From NCBI GenBank assembly GCA_026261815.1, contig JAMPIT010000206.1:62001-126000 (forward strand): a DNA stretch of 64,000 nt, in the 5' to 3' direction. How positions within the stretch are numbered: the first letter of the stretch is position 1; each line of letters begins with the position of its first letter. Shown here piece after piece: positions 17,401-31,455 of this stretch. The DNA comes from Monarcha castaneiventris obscurior. Lineage: Eukaryota; Chordata; Aves; Passeriformes; Monarchidae. Under the pieces are notes generated by a model. The model did no database searches and was not told the origin of the DNA. It worked only from the letters and a program-made list of their open reading frames with translations. The translations under genes and the position numbers were made by a program.

Positions 17401-19570
17401 TGCTATTTTGATTGTCATGCTATAAAGTACCTATTGCTACTACTTGCAAACAGGTTTTCTTCCCAAAGCAGAAGCCTTAAAATGTTTACTCCTAGATGTT
17501 ATTGTGCAAGGAATGGTAGCATCTGAAATGTTTATGCAGCGGGGAAATAAGGTCATGTACAGCCAGATGTCCTATGCTTACAATCACAAATCCAAACTCA
17601 GGAGCAAACAGGTTGTTATTTTCCCTGTGATCCAATTAAAAAATCCTAACAGCTACTTTTATAATATTTTGACTTGATTTTAAAACCTTTTGCTTACATT
17701 TTAGCATGGAATGTTACAAAGGTATAACTATGCACAACAACAGTTTGGACCAAAAGTAAGAAACTGATGTACATATCAAGACAACAAAGACACAGGAGTT
17801 CATCTGGCATGGCTTAGTTAAGTCTACTGTTTCTCTTAGCACATGTACTTAGGACATGCTGAGTGGCTTGACTGGATGCTACTTTCTACAGCAGAGATGT
17901 TAGTCACAGAAGCGTCTCTCTAGGCAATGTAAATCATCTCTTGCAGCACTGAATACTGGCCCTAATGACCAGTGTGTGATAGGACAAACTGCACAGTTTC
18001 TTTTGTGTCTCCAAGGAAGAGTATGAGGTTTCACACAGGAATCAGCTGGTTGATTGCCACAAATATTTGCATTAAACTTTGCAAAGGCTTCCACACTGCT
18101 TACTGGGAAAAAAAAAAAGAATCTGATTTAGAAGAAGCAACAATAAATGATGTTTAGCAATAGACACAATTTGGCAGGTTTTTTTTCCTTTGCAAACATT
18201 CAAAGCACACTGTAAATGTGACTGCAGGTTACTAGTTAAGTGAATTACAGAGTATACACAGCACTGATGTGTAAATCATGCTTATGTGATGGCTTATGGG
18301 AACTTGCTCTGTTGCCATCACCAAAGCCCAGTTTCAAGGAATCTGTCATGTTCATCCACATTGCTCAGGCAAAAGTGAATTTCCCTGCACACTGGGCTTA
18401 TTTCTACAAATAGTTACTTGCTTAACTTTAAGCACAACGAAAACCAATTGGTTTTGCTGAGATTACTTATATAAGTAGTTCCATAGCAGCGTCAATTTGG
18501 GCCCAATAGCCACACTCAGTAGAACAGCTGAACATCTCTTCTCAGGCATTCTCTGAACATCAACTTAGGGCTTTATCTGAGGGTTTAATCCATTACTACC
18601 TCCTCTATCCCTTTCTTTCCCTATGATTTTTTAATAAGTATTTTTTAAAGAAAAGTTGACTAGATAGTGATTTGATTCTCACATCAACGTTCTTTTAATT
18701 TCATTTTCTTTGCCTTGAATTCCTTAAACAGTATAATGTGTTTTAATGCAAAGTCAGAGTTAAGCTTCATATTCCAAAGTGTTTACAATCAAAACACCAA
18801 AAAAAAAAAGAAGAAAGAATTCTTTCCTGACTGGGAATGCAATGTGGTTCTAGACTTGTAAACTGGTCAAATGACAGCCAGTAATCTTCTGGCACCAAGT
18901 AGTAAAATATTTCATAAATCTTTTTCCCCCTGCCAACAAGATGAAGTTGAAACTCAGTAAGAGGCCCTTTTGTAACCTTGTGCTGCTATACTCATAAAAA
19001 GTAATTTTTTTGTCAAAAAGACTCCAAGCAGTTTAAACAGAATGGAGTGGACCTGTACACTGGTAGGAGATTAATCTATTTTTTAATCTATTTTCAATTT
19101 GTTCCATCAAAGATATTTCCTACAGCTTGCCTTCCCTGCTACCCCCACCCTTGTTAGTTACCACCTTTGCCTTCGTTGAGTTGGCTGTAGAGGGTATTTG
19201 TTGCCTAAATCAAAATCTGGAATAGCAATGCAACATTTTGTAGGGTTGCCAGATGTGTACAAGGGAAAAAAAAAAAGATTCCTAACTCAATTGCCTTCTC
19301 TATACCACAGCATTTATGTGTTCTTGGTTACTTGGTTTTATGATATGGTACCCTCAGGTACCTTTGGCTTTCAATTTGAGCAAAAATAAAAACCTTGAGA
19401 GGCACAGGCTTGCAACTTTTCTGACAGTAAAAAAATAAAGGCTACTGAGAAAGACACTAGCAAAATAGAAAGAATATTATATCCAGTATTTTTCATTAGC
19501 ACAAACTGAAAGTGCGGAGAGACTAATAATGAAAATATTTATTTAAAATAAAACAGTTGAGAGGGCTATT
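14444..19570. other. Intergenic, no gene seen
   Basis: About 5 kb of AT-rich host sequence. Short open frames on both strands lack codon bias, splice context or domains. No CR1, tRNA or other repeat was recognised. Confidence 0.5.
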
Positions 19571-19572
19571 GC

Positions 19573-19578
19573 TTTATT
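19573..19578 (-). terminator. Candidate polyadenylation signal for the distal MGARP-like exon
   Basis: The minus strand reads ACAATAAAGC. It lies about 385 bases after the stop codon of the exon-like block at 19963-20000, a plausible 3' UTR length. Confidence 0.35.
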
Positions 19579-19962
19579 GTATAGAACAATAATCCAGAAG
19601 TCCAGTAGCCATATATAATTTAAACCAAATACCCAAAGAACATTTTTTTTGCTTGGAAGAAAGCTACAACTCTCAGGTCTTTATCCATTTTGCATGGGAC
19701 TAAGATAAAGCTATAAATAAATACACAGTGTGACAATTGATACAGGATTTTCTCCGTAGCCTGTAAAAGATGCTGGCAATGGTTCCCAAAAAATAAGAAA
19801 TACTTCAATAAAGTTATTTTTTTGTTGAGAGCAGAAATACAAATTCACTATAGCAGTGCATGTGCACTTACCACATGCTGCAATTGTCACTAACTGAGAA
19901 AAAAACATAGGTGAAGAGCAGAAAACCACATGCTGCAACTGTGCTGTGTACCTTTAGGGGTC

Positions 19963-20000
19963 TTAAGCAACTTCTTCAGTTGTCTTCTCCTCCTCGGAAA
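19963..20000 (-). CDS. Candidate terminal exon, acidic, alternative MGARP C-terminus
   Basis: On the minus strand an acceptor (TTTTCAG) precedes TTTCCGAGGAGGAGAAG and onward. Entered in phase 1 it encodes (V)SEEEKTTEEVA and then TAA. It follows the acidic exon at 20717-20875, whose donor is also phase 1. The product is very acidic, like MGARP. It could be the last exon of an alternative MGARP transcript, or of an unrecognised small gene; no transcript evidence is available here. Confidence 0.42.
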
Positions 20001-20716
20001 CTGAAAATGGAGACAAAACACCAATGAGAAATACTGGAAATTACTTATTAAATGACAAATAGTCAAATAAGTTGTTTCCCTTAGTCCAAAGGATTCTTGG
20101 ACTAAAGGGATAGAATTTACAAATCCGTATTAGGTATGCAGACATTTTTCCTTTTAGCTTTTTAATTCCAATTTTTAAAGAGTTTAGAGGCCAAACTTCT
20201 AAACTCCTTTGAAAGTCTCCACAGTGATGATTTTAACACATTTTTCTTTGCATTCAAGTACATCATTCAGTTTCAAAAGCAGTATGAGATTGTTTATAGT
20301 TGCACCAAACCACTGCAAGCTTTATTCATACCACATGTTCTATACTTTTCTTTACACCAATGCAATTTAAGAAAATTCTGTCTTTCAAATCAAGTCAGGT
20401 GTTGAAAAAATGTGTTATATGCAGCACAAGGAGAATTTCTTGTTCTTAATGAAGTTCACATCCAGCCACTTACAGCAGGGCACTGAGCAGGGCACTGAGC
20501 TCACCACACTGCCACAATCGAATTTAGCAACCTACTTCTGCGCAGCATGCAATTTCAAAAGGAAATCTTCTGCTAACACTGTGATGCCAAACACGGCCAT
20601 CATGGGCAGCCACACTACATCACTTGAGTTCTGCATGCTCTTGCAGCTGGTTCAGTGCACACAACCACCAGCACTTTACAGAGACAAACATTTCAGACCC
20701 AGCTGGACTCTTGCAC

Positions 20717-20875
20717 CTTCTTTAGTTTGCCATGACTCCTCAGCATCAGCATTCTGGCTCCTTGAGTCTGTGTCAGTAATCTCTTGAGCTGCTGAGGCTA
20801 CTCCTTCCTTATCACTGTCTAAGTTTTCCTTCTGGGCAGAAGAAGCTGCAACATCCAAGACTTCACTCACAGTTT
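20717..20875 (-). CDS. Candidate acidic exon, alternative MGARP C-terminus
   Basis: On the minus strand: acceptor TGATTCATAG with a good upstream branch-point and pyrimidine context, then a 159-nt exon and a donor AAGAAG|GTGCAAG. It is phase 1 at both ends and encodes a Ser/Ala/Glu/Asp-rich segment (SEVLDVAASSAQKENLDSD and onward) with no stop. MGARP exon 3 also ends in phase 1, so this block could be spliced to it directly. It could also be joined to exon 4 if the CAAG|GTTAAC overlapping the exon 4 stop is used as a donor. Acidic composition matches the MGARP C-terminal domain. I rate it as a real exon candidate, but the parent gene is inferred. Confidence 0.45.
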
Positions 20876-23800
20876 CTATGAATCAAATTAGAAAGATAAT
20901 TGTCTTTCCATTCACCATCATAAATGAGGGCGAGCAATCAAGGCTCACAAAGCATGAAGTACCTGCACAACATATATGCTTGAAGTAGCTGAAGACAACA
21001 GGATCTATCAGATGATTAAATTTTATCATGCAATAAAACTTTGCAAATGGAATTCCAGGGAAAGTCTGCCTCTTTCCAACCCTGGGGCAGAAACCTATAA
21101 GCGGGATCTATTTTCATGTATTTAGACATAGGCAAATATTCTCTAACGTGTATATTATCTCTTGCAGATACTGTTGCTTTCTTTTCTGATTTCTGTCAAA
21201 TTCATAGGACATTACATCTACACTCCACATAATCTTGGAAAGACATCATGGGTAGTTTTAATGTAAAAATATCCTAGCATCAGGCTGAGGATTCAGGCTG
21301 CAATTCCTTGATTTCCAACTAGCCATTTTTCAATATTCCTTTAAGCATAAAGCAATCCATCCCTATAAAAAGTCTGTAATAGGTAATATTTAATTATAGG
21401 CAGTCTCTATACAGATACACTCTGCAGGAACACTGAACACATCACCCAGCATGTTAAATTTTACTTGAGTAAATTCTCTCTTACCCTGTTCTTCTAACCT
21501 TCCTGTCAAAGGTCTGTATCATCCCACTCTAACTGCTAAGTAGGAGGAGGTTTGTCTCTTAACTTTCTTGTTTCATTCTGTACTAAACTACATGTCTATT
21601 AAACACAATTAATTAAACAGCTTCTTTAGGAGTTCAATAAATGCAGTAAGTAGAAGTTTTATAGAGCTAGCATCCCATACCTTTCCCCAAATATCACCTT
21701 GCAGCTAGTTAAATACAGCATATTTGGAACATCGATTATTTCACTTTACTTTTCAGAATGCTTTCTGGATTTTGAAGAAGCAACAGAAAAATAAATGCTC
21801 AGGAATTGGTACCTTTGCCTTTATAGGGAAGAGCTATGCAATAGAAATAGTACATTTGAAGTTTGGAACTTTAGATATTTTATAGCAAGCAATACTTGAT
21901 GTAATGCCATATATTTGCTATGGTAACAAGCTGCTGGGTCTCAGTTTGTAACATCAAACATTCAGCTTATATTACGAAAAATTCCTTCTCTCTCTGATAG
22001 TATTTAATTTTTTTTTCTTTTGTACTAAGAAGAGTAGATCAGTACGCAACTAGAGGGAGCAGCATGGTCTTTTCTGCTTTTTATCAAAACCTTGTTTCCT
22101 TTGGATGGGAATTGTGTTTATTTGTCATCTACAGGAATACCTGCCTTGAAACCAAACATTAACTACTTGTATGGAAAAAAAGTCTCTGGTCTGAATTATT
22201 CTTTATGGCTATCAGAAAGGCAATCTAATGCAAAAAAATATGGATTCCTCCCAAGGTGTTCATCTATGTCCCTGTGGAGTAGCTGCAACTTACTAAAATA
22301 TAAAAGGTCTTGTGGCAGGCACTGCATTTTGAAAACCTGTGTCTGTTGAATGGGTGTAGTATGTTTATATACAAAATTGCCCTTGGTTAGAGCACAGATC
22401 TCGTGCTGGTACTTCTATTCAAGTGGCTTTCCCATCTGTTCCTTGAGCACATGTGGCTGGAGTTCCGTAGGAGCCCCTTTCTCGGTGCCACATCTCTTTT
22501 GGTGAAGAGAAATGTGGCAGTAGCTGGTGGTCCCAGGGCACATGCTTGTGGCAGCACCAGCGATAGCAGCTTGCACTGGGTCGTTATCCTTCAGGCCTTA
22601 TCTCCAGCAAAGTCAGACTGGCTGATGAAAATCACCTTGGCTTTGGTTCTTCGTCGTGTTGCAAACTGTCCAAGTGTCTTCTGGTGCTTTGGGCACCATG
22701 AAATTAGGAAACAACCTCCTGATGGCTACCCTGAGCATTCATTTGACACCAGAACAAATCTCGACCTGTTTTTTGGTGTTTTGGACATATCTTGGAACAA
22801 ACACTCTATTCCATTTACAAGGCCAACACATTTTTCTCTGTCCAAGGGAATTGCTGCAGTCCCAGAGCAAAGCCAGATTAATGATGCCCTGGCAAGATGA
22901 GAATGAATCCCCTGCCTATCTCAGACTTGGAACTGTCATATGGGTCCTTCTACATGAGAAGCATCAGACATACAGCTCTAGCCCCTCACATCTTCCCCTA
23001 CTGATCAGCTGGTAGCACCAAGTGTTACAAAGTTTATGCATTTCTCCTTTGTGTTTCCCTGGATGTTCAATTTAATCCCAGTGCTATTTTACACCCTCTC
23101 TTTTTTCTTTTTTTTTTCAATCTGCATGCATTTCATATTTTTTCAATCCAATTTAATCTCTTGCAGTTGTTCCATGTAAAATCCTGCAGTAACACCCTAT
23201 TTCATACAAGATATTTTAATCTCTGCCTGATACAATGGTGACTCCTTTTCCATAATCCTTGGATGAAGGATTTTCTGTCTGTTCAATTATTGCAAATTGT
23301 TAATAAGCCTGTCATGAAACTCTGCAGCAATTAATGGATGTAACTGAAATCACTCCTAACTTTTGTTAGTTCAAATACTAAAATTTTAAGCTTCTTTATT
23401 TCTTACAAAATAGTTGTAGAGGAGTTACAACATTTTCACTGGTTCTGTGTTGTTTCCTGAATGATCAGCTTGAAAACCTGAAGTCCCTGCATTTCCTCAT
23501 GCAGTGATGATTATGATCCATTTTGTCTATTTATGCCAGATTTCTTACAATTTCTACAGGCTGTAACTGAATAAAACAATCTGGACTGTGCAACTGCTTC
23601 TCTGCAGTGAGGACACATGGTATTTAATATTATGCTTTCCACTGAATGCCCAGCTGCTTTATCATCCATATAGAACAATACCACTCCAGCTCCTTAACAT
23701 CTTTATCAAAACACCCACTTGCAACATTCCTGGCAAATGGGTCTCGGTCAACTAATAATTCCATCCTGACCTATCCTACCACAAATTATTTAGTTTCCTT

Positions 23801-26800
23801 TCATATCCACAGAAGTGGGGTTCATTGGGCTCTTTCTTAATTCTCTGGGGGGAACTTGCCCCTGCACACATGTATCCTTCACCAAAAGCACTAAAGTTAA
23901 AGGGCTTCATAATTTTCCTGCTTCATTTGGTGTGTTGTGTTCCCCCCCATCCTAGCAGGATATATTACTCTACAGAATATACAGAATATTACTCTACAGT
24001 ATACAGAAGGTATACTTCACAGTTTCATACAAGGTATTATATTAGTAGCAAAAATCTCAGCCTCTGTGTATATTATTATCTCTTTTTTTTTCTGAAAATT
24101 TGATTTTTTTTTCTTAAGCTTTTTCACTGGTTATTTGTCAATTTTCAGTTTTCTCCTGGGATAAGTAGCTGCATCCCAGTATCACTGGCTACAGCTTTCT
24201 TCAATTTTGCTAGGCATTTATGTATACCATAGCACTTACAGATCTGAATTAGGAGCTTAACTTTCCTGTGATTTCAACAAAAGACAATATAAAAGAATTT
24301 CAAGCCCCAGAGGAATCAAACTAATCACATTTACTAACTGTAGGCAAGGGGCTTTGCATATTGCATCAACAGCTGTTGCCAAAGCACTCAGAAGGATTTG
24401 GACATACCAGGGATTTTGAGGGCAAGCATCCTCAACGTTAGTTACAGCCACAACACACATCCACTACACAACCATGAGTTATATGTGTGTGCATATATAT
24501 ATTAATATATAGATATGATGTATATTTATACATCAGTGTATAACATCTGTGCAATATCCATTGCTGACATGTAACAGGGAATCCCAAAATACCTCCTGCT
24601 CCTGCCCAGGACAGCTACAGCACTCCCGGGCAGTCCTGAGCTCCTCTGCTTTAGGAGATAACCATTTGGAAAAGAAATGCTTCCTCCCAAATTGCACTTG
24701 CAGGAACAAAACATGACTGGGTAACATTACACATGCACCTAATGCAATACCAAACCATTTCTGTTGTGGAAACACATCTGGCCTGAGCTGAATAAATACA
24801 GAAAATGAAATTGATTTTACAGACAAAGGAAAATTGTGGTTTTGTTTTGAAAGCTTGTGTTTAATTGTTTGCTTTTTTTTTTTTTAAATAAGGCAGCAGA
24901 TTTAGGAAGCTTCAGTAGCTTATTAGCACAATATCCAACATTTCACCTAGAAATGTAATTTTTAGGAAACTGTCCCTATCATTTCAGTGAAAAACCCCAC
25001 CAAAAACTGCTTCCTGTGTTAAGCAGTAATTCCTGCAGTTTTTAAAAGACAATCTTTACAAGTGCTAAAGTTGCAGCACTCAGAGTGAGTACAGAACTAT
25101 ATATTTCTATGCACTTACAGTAGAAGAGAAATCAGGCCAAATACAGGGTGATTCTGCATGCTCATGATGGTCAGTTTGAATTGTGTGAATATTCGTGAGC
25201 TCAGCATTCCCCCATCAGAACAGAGGCAAGATAAGCAGGGACTGGTGTGCCCTGTGTGACTGATTCATTTTTGCTGCAGCGGATAATAAAAAAAAACATG
25301 CCCAGATTGACTTTCTCCTGCTAATAATAAAGGAAACCCTGAGCAAGTGCATTGACTTCCTGAACCCAGATCCTACTGCTTGCACGGCCTCTTCTCCCAA
25401 AGCCTCAAAGCTTTTAAAACATGCTTTCCAACTTTCCTGGGGCAGTTTTTATGCAGAATCAGCCTGGATTTTTGTCTGGGATGCAAAGCTCTAGTGCAAA
25501 ATTTGGCCAGCTCACACTGGCAGCCATGTCCAACCACCTGGTAGACAATGTGCTATAGGATGACCTTGAAGCAATAAGGTGGAAGGGATATAAACTAATT
25601 TGTATATTATAGTTTTTAATCTTACTGGATTTTAAATCTCTACCTTGTATTTTTAAGTGGCTTTGTAAATATGTTTTCTTTATTTACAATACAGATGAAG
25701 AAGACAGCTGTTCCACATTTTAAAATTAAAGTTTTATTCAATCTTTTCCTTGCCTGGGGAGAGGTGGGGATTTCTTTCCACAGGACAGAAGTTTTATAAC
25801 AAGACCATAAAAGATAACCCCAGCCTTCTCAGGAGTACAGCCTGTATTTCTTCCCTCAGTTTTGAATTTCCTTACCAATACATTTAAAACAAACATATTT
25901 TGGGTCTAATCCTAATTCTTTGATTCATTTAAAAGTGATCTTTCCAGTTAGAAACAACAAAAAATTTAAGCAGGCACTAGTATCCTGCAATTTTTAAAGA
26001 TATTTAAAAATACACTTCTCTGAGTGAAGCACTTCACTTAAAGCAGTATTACTTCATATGATGATATTCTTTTTTCTAGGCAGTCAGCTTGAGGCTGGTA
26101 TCTGTAATGTCGAACACCAGGTTCAATTACTTTAAAAATATTCTTTACAGAAGAATTTGGTTTTATAAAACTGAAACAATACAAATTAGCCAGCATCATA
26201 CAAATGGAATCTGCCTGGAGCACGCCAACCAAAGCTGGATTACAAAGCAAGGCTTTGATATTTCAAGCTGTCTATAACATAACCAATGTCAGACACTAAT
26301 TCCAAAGGAGGGGAGGAGGGGGAAGTCAAATTTAATTGTGCAATTAGAAACAGTATTTTATTTACAGTCTTCTAGAGACCATTTTACATTAAAATGTGAT
26401 GCTTTTGTTTACAGAAAGCTTCCTCAGTCAGGTCCATTGAGGGTCTCAGGATGTTCCCTGAAATGTTAAGATAAGCAGAGCAAAATATTCCCAGTTCCTT
26501 TTCATAGTTTAAAGACCTGTTAATGGAAAACTGGCAGTGGAGTAGAACTGACTTTTAAAAAGTCAAATTCTGTCACGTTTGAAAAGTAATTTAAGAATGT
26601 ATTTGAGAAAACCTGCAAAATAGAGCACAAGAAGCAGGGCTACTTGGCACACTCAGATCTAATCCAGGGGAGAAGACAGCAGTAGCAGCAAGAAATTGTG
26701 ATTCCCTTTAAGAGCAACTTCACATATTTTGGTTCCATCAGCCTTAGGGAAAATGGAAAGGGAAATTGTTCCAAATCCTGGGGTGGTGATGACAGCTAAG

Positions 26801-28097
26801 GTCCCCTTCCATGCTTTGACCAGAAGCCACCTGCCACCCCAGGCATGGCTGGCTTGGGTTCAGCATCTCCTCCCTCTGTTCATGGGGCTCAAACCACATC
26901 AATAGGAACAGGGGGAAATAATAATCACTGAGGCAGTTTGGGACAAAATAGGCAAAGCTGTGCAGCTGTCCCTGTAACATGACCGAGTGCTTTAGGTGCC
27001 ATTGGCCAGGAAGATCCAGGGAGCTCAGCATGGAGGGCTTGCAGATACCCACCGGGAACATCCCATCACCAGGAATGTCACTCAGGACCACCTGAAATGC
27101 TTTCTCTCTCCTCTCTGGCATTTTATTCAGTGAACATTTAGGATTCCAACCAGCTAGAGTAAGTTACCCAACTTACTGCTGGGAAAGGAAAAACACTTAA
27201 CACCTAAACACTGGGCTTAAAAAGGAAAAAAGGTACCAGGTGGTTGACCACAGAGTAATGCCTCTCTACAACATTCTGAAATCAGCACTTGAGCTCCACA
27301 CAGGAAAAAATAAACCTCTTAGTTCTAAACAGAGTGAAGGATATAACAATTATTTAGAAAAGCACTGATTATTTTTCAGTCTGATTGTTCCCTTGAATGC
27401 GGAGGATAGGAACTAGTGGCTGGCAACTCATGAATTGTTTTTGGAACTGCCCTGTCCTGACCGTGCTGTTACTCGGACACAACGTAAAGGCAGCCTCAAC
27501 CTCAGCCCTCCCTTACTAGAGCCCATGGGCATCAGGAGTTTAGTCCCTCTGGCATTCCAGCTATTCCCTAGAATGAACACAAACCAAAGGCTCGGAGCCC
27601 AAGGTCTTTGGGAAACTGATGAACAAAAGAAAGCTGGGATTTCTAATAAACCTGCCACTATATAAATATGACATCTTTTCCTTTTTGCAAGCCATCCACA
27701 AACAATCCAGATAAAAATCCATGAGGTCCAGCTGAGAGTCTAAACCATGGAATTATGAAGCACATTATTAAGAACAAAAATTTTTATCACTCCATACAGA
27801 AAGAGAAACATGTTCAATCAGCCAAGCACATCACAGGTTGTTTGTGCCTGATGTAGGTCACTAGTTCCCAAGAAAAGCTTCATTAGTTCATACTAATGAC
27901 CAGAAGACTCCCTTAAAGAGAGTTTATTCTACAATCGATGATTAAAAAAAGATTCAGAGATGACTGTAATGGTCAGAATAAAAGCATAACAGTGCATGTC
28001 ACATTAATCCAGAATAGTTTATACTACCTACTAAAATTTCAAGAATATTGTTTTATATTCTGTAGCATGGAATTGTAGCAATGAGAAGCAACTCACA

Positions 28098-28116
28098 TTG
28101 TTTGTTTGTTTGTTTG
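28098..28116. repeat. TTTG microsatellite
   Basis: About four to five tandem TTTG units. Similar short runs occur near 30308 and 42790. Confidence 0.7.
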
Positions 28117-31100
28117 AAACAGAACAATTTTTAGTTACTGACTGTAATGGATCACAAGGAAAACTAGCACAAGTTAATATAAATGGTGTGTATGAAAACA
28201 CCCTAATAATTTGATGTATTAAATCCTTCAGGAGTTCTAAAAAAACTTCTAATTAAGACATTTTCTTTAACTTTCCTCATACAAAGAAATGAACCAAGTT
28301 TTATCCACTTACAGAGTTTTTAAATGAGCAAAGTTGTTGTTTGAAAAGGATGTTTTTCACTGCTATAAGAAACATTGCCCAAAAATTAACATCAAAATCC
28401 CCATCATTCCCATTGTGGTTTGAACTGCCACCACAGGAAAACAGCAAGGGGTGTCTGTTGCCATCTTTTCTCTAAATTAGGAGACTAGCAGTATTCCTGT
28501 GGTTGTTGTATTTACAGGAAATTTTCAAACAGAGGTAATGCTACTTACAAATGCTAACAGATTTTGTTGTCCAAAGTGAGTTGTTGCTTTCCAATTTAAA
28601 TACATAGTTATTTTAGGGTTCTTTTTAAGTCTTGACAATGAGCTGTTAATACTAGTAAAAGCAGTAAGTCTATTTTCTCCTTAATAGTGACATTCATTTA
28701 GGCATTATTATTTGCTGTATGTCCTTCTACCAGCTTTAGTATTTTTTTAAGGAGCTACTTGTCCCCTTGTTCTAGAATAGACAAATAGGAAGACAGTTTT
28801 TTTAGGCAGTTCTCCCCCACTTATTTGTTTGCACTCTTAGCTGGGAAGTTCTAGGGTTTTTACCATTTTACCTAGATCTTCCTTTTCAACCCAGTGCATG
28901 CTGTAAAATTCTCTTTTTGGCTAAGCTGATCAAAACTGAACAGTCTCTCCTTTTAGCAACTGGGGTCTTCAGATGCTCACAACTTTTACAGATTTTTTTT
29001 CTAAATATTGTTCACTTTCTTCCAACAGATTTTCCAGTTATGCTGACTCATCTAAAACTCAGTTTTTTTAAGGAAAAACAGGAGGAAGAAGAAACCAGTC
29101 GCCAGTGTATGGCAATCGGAGAGATGTAATGTAAGTGCAGCAGTCCAAGAAACAGATAAAAGAAAGTGATAAATGTGAGACAGAAATACCCAACAGAAGT
29201 TCCAGATACAGATACTTCCCCTGTAGGATAATATTTACATAATTCAACTTCTTAGGGCCTAATTTACCTAGATCAATCTATCATAATCAATAAAGAGAAA
29301 AAAATCCTCATCCTGCACCTCACACAGGTGCCTAGAAGGATCTGTCTGTTCTGAAAGCCTCTGAATAAGTATGAGCAATTGCTAATCACTCTGAGGACTC
29401 TTCAGTAATTTTCAAAGTACTCACAGTGTCAGCACACCCAGAATTTGGTAACTTACCAAGCCAAGCAAATGTGCACTGATTATATTGTGGTTTTGTCTGC
29501 TTGTCATCACTGTATGATGGGGTCAGCAAAAGTCCTGTTCCAAAAGCAGCAACTCCTGTCCAGAGCAGCCTCCATTTGTTTCTCTAGGCTGCAGACAACT
29601 GGCACTGTAGTGCATTTGAAGCGTAACAGGGAAAACACTGGCACATTCACACACTAATCCTCCCCAAAACCAGTCACTCACTCAAATGGCCTTGGAAATA
29701 AACAGAGAAGAGACCGTGGCCTTCAATACTTTCAAAATTAGAAAATAACCTACGCTAGAGAAGTCAGGAAGAAGTCTAGAGAAGCACAGTCTGGGGCTAA
29801 TTGCTTCTATTATTTCAGCTGATAATGCCAAAACCTCAAGCCTCAATACCAGAGTTGGAGAAGGGTTTATGGTGGCAACCCAAACACTAGAAGTCATAGA
29901 TGCAACAACCTTGCCTAATCCAAGTAGCAGTTTGCCAATCTGTGAATTTTACAGCATTTGTTCTGTCTGAAGAAAAGCTTAATTAATGGTCCGAGACACA
30001 GTACACTAGAAAGAGAACAAGAGGAACTTAACCAGCATCAGGCAGTATCCAAGGATGATAGCTCAAGCAATAAAAAGGTAGAGAAAATTAGAATTTAGAG
30101 GAAGAGAAAACCTTGGGAACAGAGTAACATAGTTCAGTACTTATTTTGGTAACAGTATTTCACAGAATTCCAGATACCAGCAGTGGATTGTAAATTGCTT
30201 AAATTGAGTAAGGAGAAAACTCCAGGCAGGTACAGTTGTTAACAGTCTGAAATGGAAATTACCCTGATTAAATATTAAGCATCTACATCCAAGGCTGGGC
30301 TGGTTTTTTGTTTGTTTGTTTGGTATCTGTTTTGGTTTGAGTGGGGGGTTTTTTGAACATCCACGTGTAAATACACATTTATATTATCTGTATATAGGAG
30401 CTGGAGACAAGCATCCCTTCACAGCTTGCACTTCCAAACATTAGAGAAAGCCTTATGCATTAAAAGAAACAATGGCGTTTTAAAAAGCAGAGGTGCAGGA
30501 AAATACTGGTAACAAGGAAGTTACCAAAGAAGGCTGGTGGCCTTCCTTCCTGTGGTCATAACTCCTGGGAAGAACTGCTCTGGGGGCCGTGCTGTTCTGC
30601 TGCAGGCAGGACCAAGATGAGGAGAACTGGACGAGGGAGCAGGGAGTGCTAAGGTGACCTGGAGCAGGAGCCTGTCCAGCGTCCCAGGCCAGGACTCAGG
30701 TTACACCAGGTGTAACCTCATGTGAACCACGGCAAGGTCCCCAGGGTTCACCATCCTGGGCACACCTGTCATCAGTTGTTCACAGCAATCTGCACTGGCG
30801 ACCAGTGGCATGGGACAGCTAGGCTCAGGAGCAAGTTATAACATCCCAGGAACACCCAAGAGAACAGGCAAGGAGAACACTCCCTTGCTTCAGTCTCTCA
30901 ACAATTTTACATCCCAAAGGTTTGTTTCCACTACCTTTACCACCCAGCCAAGAATAACCACTGCAGCAAGGTTTGGTAGAGGGCACCTGGGATGATCCTC
31001 AGACTCCCTTACAGCTTTCAGCATAACAGAAGTCTGGTTCTAGTGCTGTTTTCCTTCGTAAGTATGTTGCCAGAGATAATAGATCTTACAAATCAGTAAT

Positions 31101-31241
31101 TTCTAAATAGCTCCACCACTTCCAGGTAACACCAGCAGGAACTAACAGTTACAAGCCATATTTCTTCTTATCAAGTAGTCATCACTAAGTATATGATTTC
31201 AACATGTCCAGAATGAGATCCTCAAACTTAATCACAAAATC

Positions 31242-31455
31242 ATCATAGAATGATTTGGGTTGGAAGGGACCTTAAAGACCATCTTGTTCCAACTGCCCAT
31301 GCCATGGGCAGGAACACCTTCCACTAGACCAGGTTGCTCAGAGCCCCATGCAACCTGGCCTTGAACACTTCCAGGGATGGGGCATCCACAGCTGCTCTGG
31401 GAAACTGTTCCAGTGCCTCACCACCCTCACAGGAAAGAATTTCTTCCTAATACCG
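31242..31455 (-). repeat. CR1 LINE 3'-end fragment, about 210 bp
   Basis: The plus strand begins ATCATAGAATGATTTGGGTT, continues GGAAGGGACC and runs through CCATGCCATGGGCAGGAACA, then CAGAGCCCCATG, CTTGAACACTTCCAGGGATG and AGAATTTCTTCCTAAT. This is the well-known avian CR1 3' region in reverse orientation. It is the best preserved CR1 in the window. Confidence 0.93.

Noticed and set aside
22403..22900. 165-codon plus-strand open frame
   Set aside because: No recognisable motif and no neighbouring exons; possibly an old retrocopy or repeat, but not supportable.
26744..27121. 125-codon minus-strand open frame
   Set aside because: No domain, no codon periodicity that I can see, no splice context; probably an old unrecognised repeat or chance.
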